A stretch of 10,000 nt of DNA, taken from the NCBI GenBank assembly GCA_018398765.1, contig JAHBMJ010004232.1:67171-77170 (forward strand), written 5' to 3'. Shown piece after piece: positions 1 to 6,128 of the stretch. The translations under genes and the position numbers were made by a program. Under the pieces are notes generated by a model, which saw nothing but the letters and a program-made list of their open reading frames with translations, searched no databases and was not told the origin of the DNA. Every line of letters starts with the position of its first letter. The first letter of the stretch is position 1. This stretch comes from Chromera velia. Taxonomy: Eukaryota; Sar; Chromeraceae.

Positions 1-92
1 GTGTCGCTCTCTTTCTCTCTCTCTCTCTCACACACACACACGCACACACTCACACACACACGAACACACACACACACTCTCTCTCTCACTCA
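1..92. repeat. (CT)n and (CA)n microsatellites
   Basis: CT dinucleotides dominate about 7-28. CA/CACG repeats fill 29-76, and CT/CACT repeats run to 92, at the 3' edge of exon 4 of the minus-strand gene. They are interrupted by single bases (CG, GAA), so this is an imperfect compound array. Confidence 0.9.
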
Positions 93-481
93 CTGACCAT
101 TTCTGCGTGTCGAATGTGGAGCTTTGCGGGGTCCATTTTTGAAATCTGGGACCAGCGCGGAGCCGTGGTGGACCCCAACTCTGTTCCATTTCTTGGCTTT
201 CGCAATTCTGCTTCTTTTGCTATCTCGTTAGGTTCTGTCCCCGTTTCTTCTTCGTTCTTCTTTCCGTCTGAAGTACTGATCGTCTTCGCATCGGGGGGTT
301 TTACTTCTTTTTCACTTGCATCACCAGCCTCATTTGTTGTCGCATCGTTACTGTCTGTCTCCTTTTGTTTCTCCATCTTCTCCTTCTGCGTCTCTTCCTC
401 TTGCACCCCCGTCTGTTTCAATGTCGTAGGAAGGGTCTGGATCTCTCTCAACCCATCAGCCGGCCGCAGCGTGAAAACAAC
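86..481 (-). CDS. Exon 4: acidic tail, terminal or followed by intron
   Basis: The exon starts after GTAAACGCAG at 484-482. It reads VVFTLRPADGLREIQ straight on from the exon 3 end, extending the same beta-like, then helical block, which is why I prefer this acceptor to the later CAGs near 440. Residues then become a long Glu/Lys/Thr-rich low-complexity region, followed by a more ordered end (RWSQISKMDPAKLHIRHAEM). Reading ends at TGA 88-86. A GTGAGTGAG donor-like string begins at 93 and would splice in phase 1, so the true end may lie outside the window. Confidence 0.52.
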   Translation of the reverse strand, partial: VVFTLRPADGLREIQTLPTTLKQTGVQEEETQKEKMEKQKETDSNDATTNEAGDASEKEVKPPDAKTISTSDGKKNEEETGTEPNEIAKEAELRKPRNGTELGSTTAPRWSQISKMDPAKLHIRHAEMVSE

Positions 482-1545
482 CTGCGTTTACACAACATGG
501 AGAATTAACGAAAACAACCTGCGTTTACACAACATGGAGAATTAGCGTGAAAACAACCTGCGTTTACACAACATGGAGAATTAACAAGTACACAACATGG
601 AGAATTAACAAGTACACAACATGGAGAATTAACAAGTACACAAAGAGTCAGCCCATCGGGATATCGGGCCACACGGCGCATCTCTTGAAGAGATGTGTTT
701 GCAACAGAAACAGAAAGGACAATCCCGGACGGCCAAGCTTGGAATACCGGAATGAAACATGCCGCAAGGAGGGAGGACAGGTGGACAAAGTGAGGACAGG
801 AGAATGGGCATCCGAAATTTATTCAGAACGTGCGTGCCTTTCCCTTCCCATGCACCTCCCTCCCTCCAAAATTGCTGCACAAATTGATCATCCACAATTT
901 TCTTCCTTCCTTCCTTCTTTCCTTTCTACTTGCCACAGATATCCTCCCACGCATTCACAAAGTAGCTCGGAAGGCAAGCAAGAAAGAAAAAACGGAAAAA
1001 AGAAAGGGAGACGAAGGGATTCTTTCGGCAAGAAAATGCATATCAGACAGAAAGGCAACGAAGCAGGAGAGCAAGAAACTGAGAATGCAACCCGCAAAAA
1101 AAGTAAGAAAAGACGCAAGATATACAGAATCACTCTCCCGCTCACCTCATTCTTGCGTGAATCAAAAACGAAAACGCATGCCTCGGGGCCCTCCACCAGC
1201 GTCTCGTAGTAGATCAGAGTGTCATGCAGAATGTAGATGCGACAACCGAGGGCTTTTAAATCTGCGGGTGCATCACTCACGGCCGCTTCTGCTCTGTTCA
1301 CCTCCTTCGACGAAGAGGATGAAGACGAAGAGGAAGAAGAGGAAGAGGAAGAGGAAGGAAAAATGTTGGCGTCGCCTGCATTCCCACCCCCTTCAGTTGC
1401 CTCCCTCTGCTTCTCAGACGCCTTCTTCTCAGTCTGCTGTCGCTGTTTAAGTTTCAACCGTTTTCGCAAAAACTCTGACAGAGGTTGCTGCACTCGAATC
1501 TGCTTGAGAAGAAGCAAATAGAGGGGGGAAAGAGAAAACGCAAAG

Positions 1546-1582
<37 letters not shown>

Positions 1583-3677
1583 TACACACAGACACCCCCT
1601 GGTGCTCGACATCCGAGGGGGAAATGCCTGTCCACTCTTTGCATCACTGTGACAAAATGGAGGAGTGCATGTACTCCGAGGTGGCAGACAGACAAAGTGT
1701 ATCTTTCTTTCTTTTTTTCTTTGTTTCTTTTTTTCTTTCTCTCCCTCTCTCTCTCTCGCGCGCGCGCGCTCTCAGTGGAAGGGTACCAGGGCTCCAGGCC
1801 TTGAGTCGTACCCTGCGGCCTTTCACTGCCCAGTGCAGGGTTGCCCTCTTGCACTTCCACATTCTTTCCATCTGAACGAGTTCGGTACAGACAGACAGAC
1901 TATATGTTTCTTCTTCTCCCTTCTTTTCTTCATGGACACAATAGACAAAAAGAAAGAAAGCAACAAAGACAAAGGAACATCACGACAACTCAGACAAAGT
2001 GGGCAGGGGGCCCGAAAGGTGAGAGTTAAGCGCCCCTTGCCTCTCCACCTCCCGACAGACTTTCACGTGATCACTGGTTTCACACGCTACTCCTCTGCTG
2101 CTTCCACTCAAGACAAGAAAGAGAAGAAAAGAAAACAGGGCAAGAAAAACCAACAAAAATTAAAAATGACAACAAAACGAAAAAAGAAAACTGCACGTGG
2201 GGACCGGCACCGTCATGGTCTTTAGACAGAGGTGGGGGGGTGGGGGGGCGTCCCTGCGGAGGGGGATTTCTTCTGATGCTGTGTCTTCGTATCTTGCAGG
2301 AGGACTCTTTCGGCGGTAACGAAACGACAGACAGACAGACTACATAGTTCTCTCTTTCGCTTTTGTTTTCCTTTCTCTCAAAACGCATAAAGGAAAAGAC
2401 AGGCAGGCAGACAGGCAGAAAGTTTCACCTGTTGCTTGCAAGGCACTCCTCCCACTTTCTTCCTTGTCAAGTGCGTGGGCACGAGAAACAAAAGACAAAA
2501 AAAAGGAAACAACTAGCCCGCCTGATCAAGTGAGGACGCCGGCACAGGGACCAGGCCGCATGCAGACACCCACGCGGCACAGATACAACAAAAAGTTGAG
2601 GGAAGGGGAAGGAGGAGAACAAAGGAGGAGCCGTTGTCCGTCCAGCCCGATCCGGCCATCTTTCTTCCTTCCTTGCCTTTTCCAGTGAACATGACTAGAA
2701 CCTCCGCGGCAAAACGTGCCAGTGACACTGTAGTGCAAAAAGAATTTCATGCATCGATCTTAGTATCGATGCAACATCAATGGATATAGTAGATGCGTGA
2801 ACAAAGACACATGACGCAAGAATCAAAGCAGGCCGGATGCAGCGCTTGTCTGCATTGGATTCTCAACCAACGGACCAACCTGGCACTCCCCCTGTTTGAT
2901 TTTTCGAATTACGTGCTTGACCAGGAAGTACAGGGACTTTCTCGTCGGCGATCTGCCGTCTTCATCCGTGTTGTAGAAATTACTGTCGTACGTGATCTTC
3001 TCCTGTATGTATGTATGTATGTATGTATGTATGTATGCATGCATGCATGTATGTATGTATGTATGCATGCATGTGTGTATGTATGTATGCGTCCCACACG
3101 CAAATTGTCTGTCCGTAAAGATGGAACGAGTCCGAAATAACGCTCTGAAGATTCGCCTTCTCCATCGAGCACTCACGTGGAGAAAGACGGACGTAAATAG
3201 TTTGCAAAGAAGCAGATCGGGGGCAAGCAGTCACTGCCACGCAAAAACACAGAAGCCTCAACAGTGCACTCCCACTAGTTCTCTGATCTGACTGCACGTG
3301 TGCTTTGAACTCGCGTGTGCGCAGAAAATTGATTCATAAGGCAGAAGGATACATAGTGAAAATTCATTGTCGAGAAGCAGCAGACGCTCCGTTCCTCCAC
3401 ACACCGACGCACGCACCTGTAGCATAAGAACGTCCCACAGGCTCTCCTCCCAGTCAAGCGCAACCTCGGTCCACTCACTCGAGACGGCATACACCCTGCC
3501 GAGCTCCTTTCCTTCCAGAAACATAAAAATCAATTTCAGGAGATTGTTGTGAAGCCTGCCGATCCCCGTCTTCTTCTCCACCACTCCTTGCCTGATTGGC
3601 TTTGGAGTTGCGGTCGGAGGGTCTCCGTTCGTCTGTAGATCGGGGCTGGCAGTCGCATTTTCCGTCTCTACACTCAT
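86..3677 (-). CDS. F-box protein gene, four-exon model
   Basis: This is a spliced minus-strand gene built from exons 3677-3417, 3002-2880, 1499-1146 and 481-86. Each junction is GT..AG and phase 0, and the joined frame stays open. If the TGA at 88-86 is the true stop, the product has 377 residues. Residues about 41-87 form an F-box, the SKP1-binding module of SCF ubiquitin ligases, so the expected role is substrate recruitment for ubiquitination. The C-terminal part (exons 2-4) would supply the substrate-binding region but matches no family I recognise. It contains basic and coiled-coil-like stretches, a poly-Ser tract and an acidic low-complexity tail. An in-frame TAG at 3713-3711 precedes the first ATG, and that ATG has A at -3. 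Uncertainties are a possible extra small exon in the first or second intron, and whether a GTGAGT donor at 93 is used instead of the stop. Only the F-box rests on family knowledge; the model is inference from splice signals and phase. Confidence 0.6.
474..643. repeat. Two-tier tandem array across a splice site
   Basis: Three long units begin at 474 (37 nt), 511 (39 nt) and 550 (36 nt), each starting AAAACAACCTGCGTTTACAC. They are followed by two full 24-nt units (586-609 and 610-633, AAGTACACAACATGGAGA...) and a partial one to about 643. Both tiers share the core ACACAACATGGAGAATTA. The short tier has lost the CAACCTGCGTTT part. On the minus strand each long unit contains AAACGCAG|GTTG, the exon 4 acceptor. 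Confidence 0.93.
482..1145 (-). other. Intron 3, ending in a triplicated acceptor
   Basis: A 664-nt interval from the GTGAGC donor at 1145 to the CAG at 484-482. Its distal 170 nt are a tandem array whose unit carries the acceptor itself. The rest (about 650-1140) holds purine-rich sequence on the plus strand (AGAAAGAAA-like, 960-1130) and a short CTTC run near 900-925. I see no other gene. Confidence 0.5.
1146..1499 (-). CDS. Exon 3, with poly-Ser tract
   Basis: One hundred and eighteen codons between CAG|ATT and GAG|GTGAGC, phase 0 at both ends. It opens with a basic, coiled-coil-like segment (LSEFLRKRLKLKQRQQ), passes through a Gly/Glu linker and a run of 16 serines from TCC/TCT codons, and ends in an ordered-looking block (CRIYILHDTLIYYETL ... 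CVFVFDSRKNE). That block alternates hydrophobic residues like a beta-rich domain. It faintly recalls the start of a PH-type fold, but I cannot assign it. The plus strand over this exon gives only low-complexity Glu-rich reading. Confidence 0.62.
1547..1580. repeat. (CA)17 microsatellite
   Basis: An uninterrupted CA run, followed by degenerate GATACACACAGACAC. It lies within intron 2 of the minus-strand gene, just upstream of exon 3 in the direction of transcription. Confidence 0.95.
1698..1772. repeat. Pyrimidine tract running into (CG)n
   Basis: TTTC-rich sequence (about 1700-1740) leads into (CT)n and then CGCGCGCGCGCGC at about 1757-1769. Alternating CG of this kind is prone to Z-DNA, and the pyrimidine part is a mirror-like tract. 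It is intronic in the F-box gene model. Confidence 0.85.
2231..2248. repeat. Split G-run
   Basis: GGT, then seven G, T and seven G, with GCGGAGGGGG nearby at 2257-2266. The plus strand could form a G-quadruplex. It is intronic in the F-box gene model, where the transcript would carry the C-rich strand. Confidence 0.7.
2326..2425. repeat. CAGA/CAGG tetranucleotide runs
   Basis: GACAGACAGACAGAC at about 2327-2341 and GACAGGCAGGCAGACAGGCAG at 2398-2418. The same CAGA motif recurs at about 1889-1902 and 3874-3882, and AGGC at 9867-9882. This makes it a genome-typical tetranucleotide family within the window. Confidence 0.8.
2750..2773. repeat. Perfect 9-bp inverted repeat
   Basis: TGCATCGAT, a 6-nt spacer CTTAGT, then ATCGATGCA. 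It lies in intron 2 of the F-box gene. No T-run follows on either strand, and nothing marks it as a terminator. Confidence 0.75.
2880..3002 (-). CDS. Exon 2 of the F-box protein gene
   Basis: Forty-one codons between an ATACAG acceptor and a CAG|GTTGGT donor, phase 0 at both ends. The peptide runs from EKITYDSNFYNTDEDG through a hydrophobic/basic segment (KSLYFLVKHVIRKIKQ) and has balanced, protein-like composition, unlike the repeat translations beside it. It joins smoothly to exon 3, giving a basic amphipathic stretch. The frame also stays open past the donor to a stop at 2823, so a form ending there is possible. The start at 3002 is inferred; no polypyrimidine tract precedes it, only the CATA repeat. 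Confidence 0.5.
3003..3416 (-). other. Intron 1, with (CATA)n at its 3' end
   Basis: The donor is GTGCGTGCGT at 3416. The acceptor is the CAG at 3005-3003, directly after the tetranucleotide microsatellite at about 3006-3090. The interval is 414 nt. Minus-strand frames through it are open in places, for example after a CAG at 3150 (SVISDSFHLYGQ...) and after a CAG at 3298. An additional or alternative small exon therefore cannot be excluded, but none has clear conservation-like content. Confidence 0.45.
3005..3090. repeat. (GTAT)n/(GCAT)n microsatellite
   Basis: Blocks of TATG alternate with blocks of CATG: TGTA repeats to about 3036, GCAT to 3048, TGTA again, GCAT at 3065-3072, then TGTGTATGTATGTATG. 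All six frames give repetitive Tyr-Ile-His-Thr or Met-Tyr-Val-Cys peptides, which I do not regard as coding. Confidence 0.95.
3417..3677 (-). CDS. Exon 1: start and F-box domain
   Basis: Eighty-seven codons from ATG at 3677 to a CAG|GTGCGT donor (exon end 3417, phase 0). Residues 1-40 are a polar leader rich in Thr, Pro and Asn. Residues 42-84 match the F-box pattern: LLKLIFMFLEGKELG, then V62, V65, S66 and W69, and the closing LW at 80-81. The F-box normally reads LPxELLxxIFxFLxxxDLxxVxxVSxxWxxxxxxxxLW, so most hydrophobic anchors are present. The usual Leu-Pro pair at the start is replaced by Leu-His. This is the best-supported coding exon of the minus-strand gene. Confidence 0.75.
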
Positions 3678-4240
3678 CTTCGGCCTCCAAGCCTTTCGCT
3701 GTTCTCCCTCCTACAAAGGGAAGATGGCCTCTGTCAGAGGCCCCAGAGTGCTCGCAAGCTCCTAAGAAGCCCTGTGCGCGATTTCCACTTGCCGCTTTCC
3801 AGTCCGAACAGCGATGGACCCTTTCTCAGAGTGGACACTCAACCAATCTCAAGCAAAGAGTGCGCAGGTTCAGCCAGACAGACACAAAAACCCTTGATTT
3901 CAGAGTCACGGACTGCAAAGAGATCTTGAATCAGAAGTACACGCCTTGGAAGTTAGAGTGTTAAGACTATACTGGCTCTCAGGGTTGAGTCACAGTCTGG
4001 TCACACATGAACGGAATGAGTCGGAGGGGAGTGAAAGCGAACTGGCCGCAAGTGGGCGAACCGACAAAGTTGGACAGAAGAGATTCCACCTTCCGGACAG
4101 TCACAGTGTATTGTTGTGATGTGAAAGTGATCATAGACTTCCATTATAATAAGATTCTTCCAAAGTCGGGCTGAGTCAGCAGACGAATGCAGACGTTGCC
4201 GGGTTTTAATTCACGGCGGCCATGCATTCGGACCATTTCG
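3678..4240. other. Spacer upstream of the F-box gene; no gene seen
   Basis: This is the 5' flank of the minus-strand gene. It contains the in-frame TAG at 3711-3713 that bounds the start, a CAGA run near 3874, and an AT-rich patch near 4140-4160. A plus-strand open frame (3596-3964) overlaps exon 1 antisense and has no domain-like content. Promoter elements cannot be assigned from the sequence. Confidence 0.5.
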
Positions 4241-4266
4241 GGCCATACCGGGCCCGCGGCCTGCAT

Positions 4267-4302
4267 GGCCCCGGAAAGCGAAGCGGGGGGCACTTACCAA
4301 AC
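4267..4302 (+). repeat. GGCCCCGGAAAG module, left copy
   Basis: GGCCCCGGAAAG at 4267-4278, followed by CGAAGC, a G-run and CACTTACCAAAC. The right copy at 8014-8057 has the same opening, a longer middle and CACTTAACAAAC. The sequence just left of it (4215-4266) is a GC-rich, palindrome-prone stretch built from GGCC, GGGCCC and GCGGCC. Confidence 0.6.
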
Positions 4303-4319
4303 TCTCCCAGACCCCACGA

Positions 4320-4653
4320 CACTTTTGGAACACTTTTGGAACTGACATTTAGGAACTGATTGGAACACTGAACTGTTAGCTGGCAGACCTAGAGCCTTAA
4401 TCGCTAGCTAGGACGTACTAGGAATTTGGTTACATATTTTCAGGAGGGAACTGACAGAAGAGAAGATCGTTCTCTTTCTGTGTTCCAATTAGTCTTTTGA
4501 TGATCGATCTCAGTCTATAAGTCAAATTAAATTCATTCCACGAAGCGCACCCATGCCGCGTATCTCACTCACATGTGGCGACGGGTTAAGCGGCGGGCCT
4601 ATACACTCTGAGGCTGAGTCTGAGCCCTTACAATAGAACACTTTTGGAACTGA
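4320..4653 (+). repeat. CACTTTTGGAA direct repeats
   Basis: Two adjacent 11-nt units CACTTTTGGAA (4320-4330, 4331-4341). An 18-nt identical direct repeat, GAACACTTTTGGAACTGA, lies at 4328-4345 and 4636-4653. A weaker GGAACTGATTGGAACACTG follows the first copy, and GGAACTGATTAGAACAATG overlaps the second. About 290 nt lie between the outer copies with no coding content. Confidence 0.75.
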
Positions 4654-4871
4654 TTAGAACAATGATGCAGTAACCCCCCTAACACTACAGTCTGTTACAG
4701 TCTGTCTTAAAATAGATTTTTCAATGCTGGCCACTTTCAAAACTGTCCACACCTTCCATAAAAAAATTTAAGTATACTTTATTTTAGCCGCGCCTTCAGC
4801 GTACTACCTTCAAGTTAAGCCATGCCTACAGCACGGTGTTAAACTTTCAAGTTTACTGGAGTGTCAGGGTA

Positions 4872-5168
4872 TAACGTGTACGTGGTCTAGACAGTATAAG
4901 GTCTGTCAGTCAAAAAGACCATTGTTGTTTATATTTCTAGCGTTTGGCTTGCTGTCAGTCTGATCTCATGCTCTCATACAACAGAAACACGACTGGTGAT
5001 TCATATGGCTAAAAGGCAATGCCATGCAACGACGCGCGTGCTCACTCGGTCCCGCAACGGATGCATATACACTAACTCTCTCATTATCTCTCATCATCGT
5101 GGCAACAACACCAATCGTGGTGGCCAGTCGAGGCGCTCGCATCCGCTTGCTCCTCGACCTATACTCAT
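4872..5168 (+). repeat. Dispersed ~300-bp repeat, copy R1
   Basis: Colinear with R3 (7381-7682) over its whole length and with R2 (5686-5984) mainly in its middle and end. Shared landmarks in order are ACGTGGTCTAG, AGTATAAGGTCTGTCAGTC, TTTATATTTCTAG, ACACGACTGGTGATTCAT (4987-5004), GGCTAAAAGGCA, CGGTCCCGCAA, ACACCAATCG and TCGAGGCGCT. A short open frame crosses the copy (RGARIRLLLD), but R3 has a stop and frame-changing indels at the matching place, so coding is unlikely. Left and right boundaries are approximate. Confidence 0.8.
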
Positions 5169-5685
5169 GTCACACATGCCCCCTCTCAAAGACGATATCA
5201 TCCTCGATCATTTCCTTCTTTCCGATCGATGTATCTAATTTTGAATCAAAGACTTTTTCTCGTTTAATGAAATCACAATCATACATCCTCGAGCGCATTG
5301 CCAATTCATTCATTCTTACAACCTAAAAACAAAACATCACCGGTATCTTTTATACATAAAAAATTTTGTTTTTCTCTGATTGCGCAATCTCCGTCGCCTC
5401 ATCCATCTAGCTCCATCGCTTTCTCACAAAGCCCCCAAGTAGTAGTATCCTCACACCAAATCGAAACTGCATGCTCGAAGCTGTAGGGCTCTGAGTCAAA
5501 GCATACAAACGTGAGTTGAAACAGTCATATCGCACGGTAACTTCCCCAAGTATCCCCGAGGCTCAAATCGAAACAAGAACACATACCATAAGCTGTGCTA
5601 GGTCCTCACATCAGATGTTAAGACCCAGCCGAAACAGCTCTACCGCGAGCTAGTCTCAAATCATTCTTCTCTCCTTCCCATACTT
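5169..5685. other. Spacer between R1 and R2, with a weak ~120-bp repeat
   Basis: No convincing gene. CAAATCGAAAC occurs at 5457-5467 and 5574-5584. Each is followed by AAGCTGT (5478-5484 and 5600-5606), suggesting an old, decayed duplication with a period near 120 nt. Short plus-strand open frames here lack starts in good context and domain content. Confidence 0.45.
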
Positions 5686-5984
5686 GTAGCGTAGTGGTTA
5701 GCTATACATTAGCAGACGAGGGCTCATTGAGACAGAGACAGTTAGTCAGACGGAAGGTCTGTCATACTAGGCGTTTGTTGTTATTCGCTCGTTCATTCTG
5801 TTTCTATCAATCTGACTCTCATACAACAGAAATACGACTGTTAATTCATGTGGCTAAATCGTATACAATGATGCGGCGCACGCTTACTTTGATCACGGCT
5901 CTGGAACGACGTGTACACTCACGGGCCGGTTCTATCACAATCGACACGCGAAGGCGGGGCGCTCACTAACGCTTGCACCACGAC
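5686..5984 (+). repeat. Dispersed ~300-bp repeat, divergent copy R2
   Basis: Same orientation as R1 and R3. The best-conserved part is CTCTCATACAACAGAAA, then TACGACTGTTAATTCAT (5832-5848) and TGTGGCTAAA. Later, GGGGCGCTCACTAACGCTTG matches the end of R1. Its head contains TAGCGTAGTGGTTAGC (about 5688-5703), which fits a tRNA-type box A (TRGCNNAGTGG). I found no clear box B at the usual distance, so a tRNA-derived SINE is only a possibility. Confidence 0.6.
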
Positions 5985-6128
5985 TGGCATACACATCACA
6001 ATTATACTCTTTCACACCGAACAACTTGCTTCACAGTTCAACTTTCTCCTCTCGTCTTTCATCTGCAAACAATATCTGAAATAAAATCTGATTCACAGGC
6101 AAACTCTCCTAGACTATGTCATTGAGTG

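Larger units (their letters stand above)
1500..2879 (-). other. Intron 2, long and rich in simple repeats
   Basis: A 1,380-nt interval between the exon 2 donor and a TTGCTTCTTCTCAAGCAG acceptor with a good pyrimidine tract. It holds a (CA)n run, a pyrimidine/(CG)n tract, several CAGA runs, a split G-run and a perfect 9-bp hairpin at 2750-2773. Short open minus-strand stretches exist (2728-2513, 2388-2080, 1871-1790), but none combines an in-phase acceptor and donor with convincing protein composition. I see no independent gene in it. Confidence 0.5.

Noticed and set aside
474-643. CRISPR-like array
   Set aside because: Units are adjacent with no unique spacers, and the setting is a eukaryotic intron with an evident tandem-duplication history.
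888-1145. Continuation of the exon 3 frame past 1146 (VSGRVILYILRLFLLF...)
   Set aside because: A clear GAG|GTGAGC donor ends exon 3. The downstream peptide is Phe/Leu/Arg-rich, typical of translating a purine-rich intron on the opposite strand.
1790-1871. Possible 60-nt minus-strand exon (MWKCKRATLHWAVKGRR) between TTCAG at 1872 and GGGTACGA
   Set aside because: Both splice strings exist and the phase fits, but the donor is weak, the peptide is short and basic, and exons 2 and 3 join well without it. Only transcript data could restore it.
2231-2266. Telomere-like or rho-independent terminator signal at the G-run
   Set aside because: There is no repeating telomeric unit and no stem followed by a T-run; the context is an intron.
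2513-2728. Minus-strand frames after a strong acceptor-like CTACAG near 2729
   Set aside because: The phase-0 frame hits TAG within 11 codons. The other frames end in low-complexity sequence with no matching donor.
2980-3297. Minus- and plus-strand open frames through the (GTAT)n tract, with long Tyr-Ile-His-Thr or Met-Tyr-Val-Cys repeats
   Set aside because: The openness comes from a tetranucleotide repeat that lacks stops in all frames. The peptides are pure repeat translations, and the flanking coding-like exon 2 starts at its edge.
3596-3964. Plus-strand 122-codon open frame over the F-box exon and its 5' flank
   Set aside because: It is antisense to the well-supported F-box exon for part of its length and has no domain-like content.
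5024-5326. Plus-strand open frame across repeat R1
   Set aside because: R3, its closest copy, has a stop and frame-changing indels at corresponding positions, so there is no sign of selection for coding.
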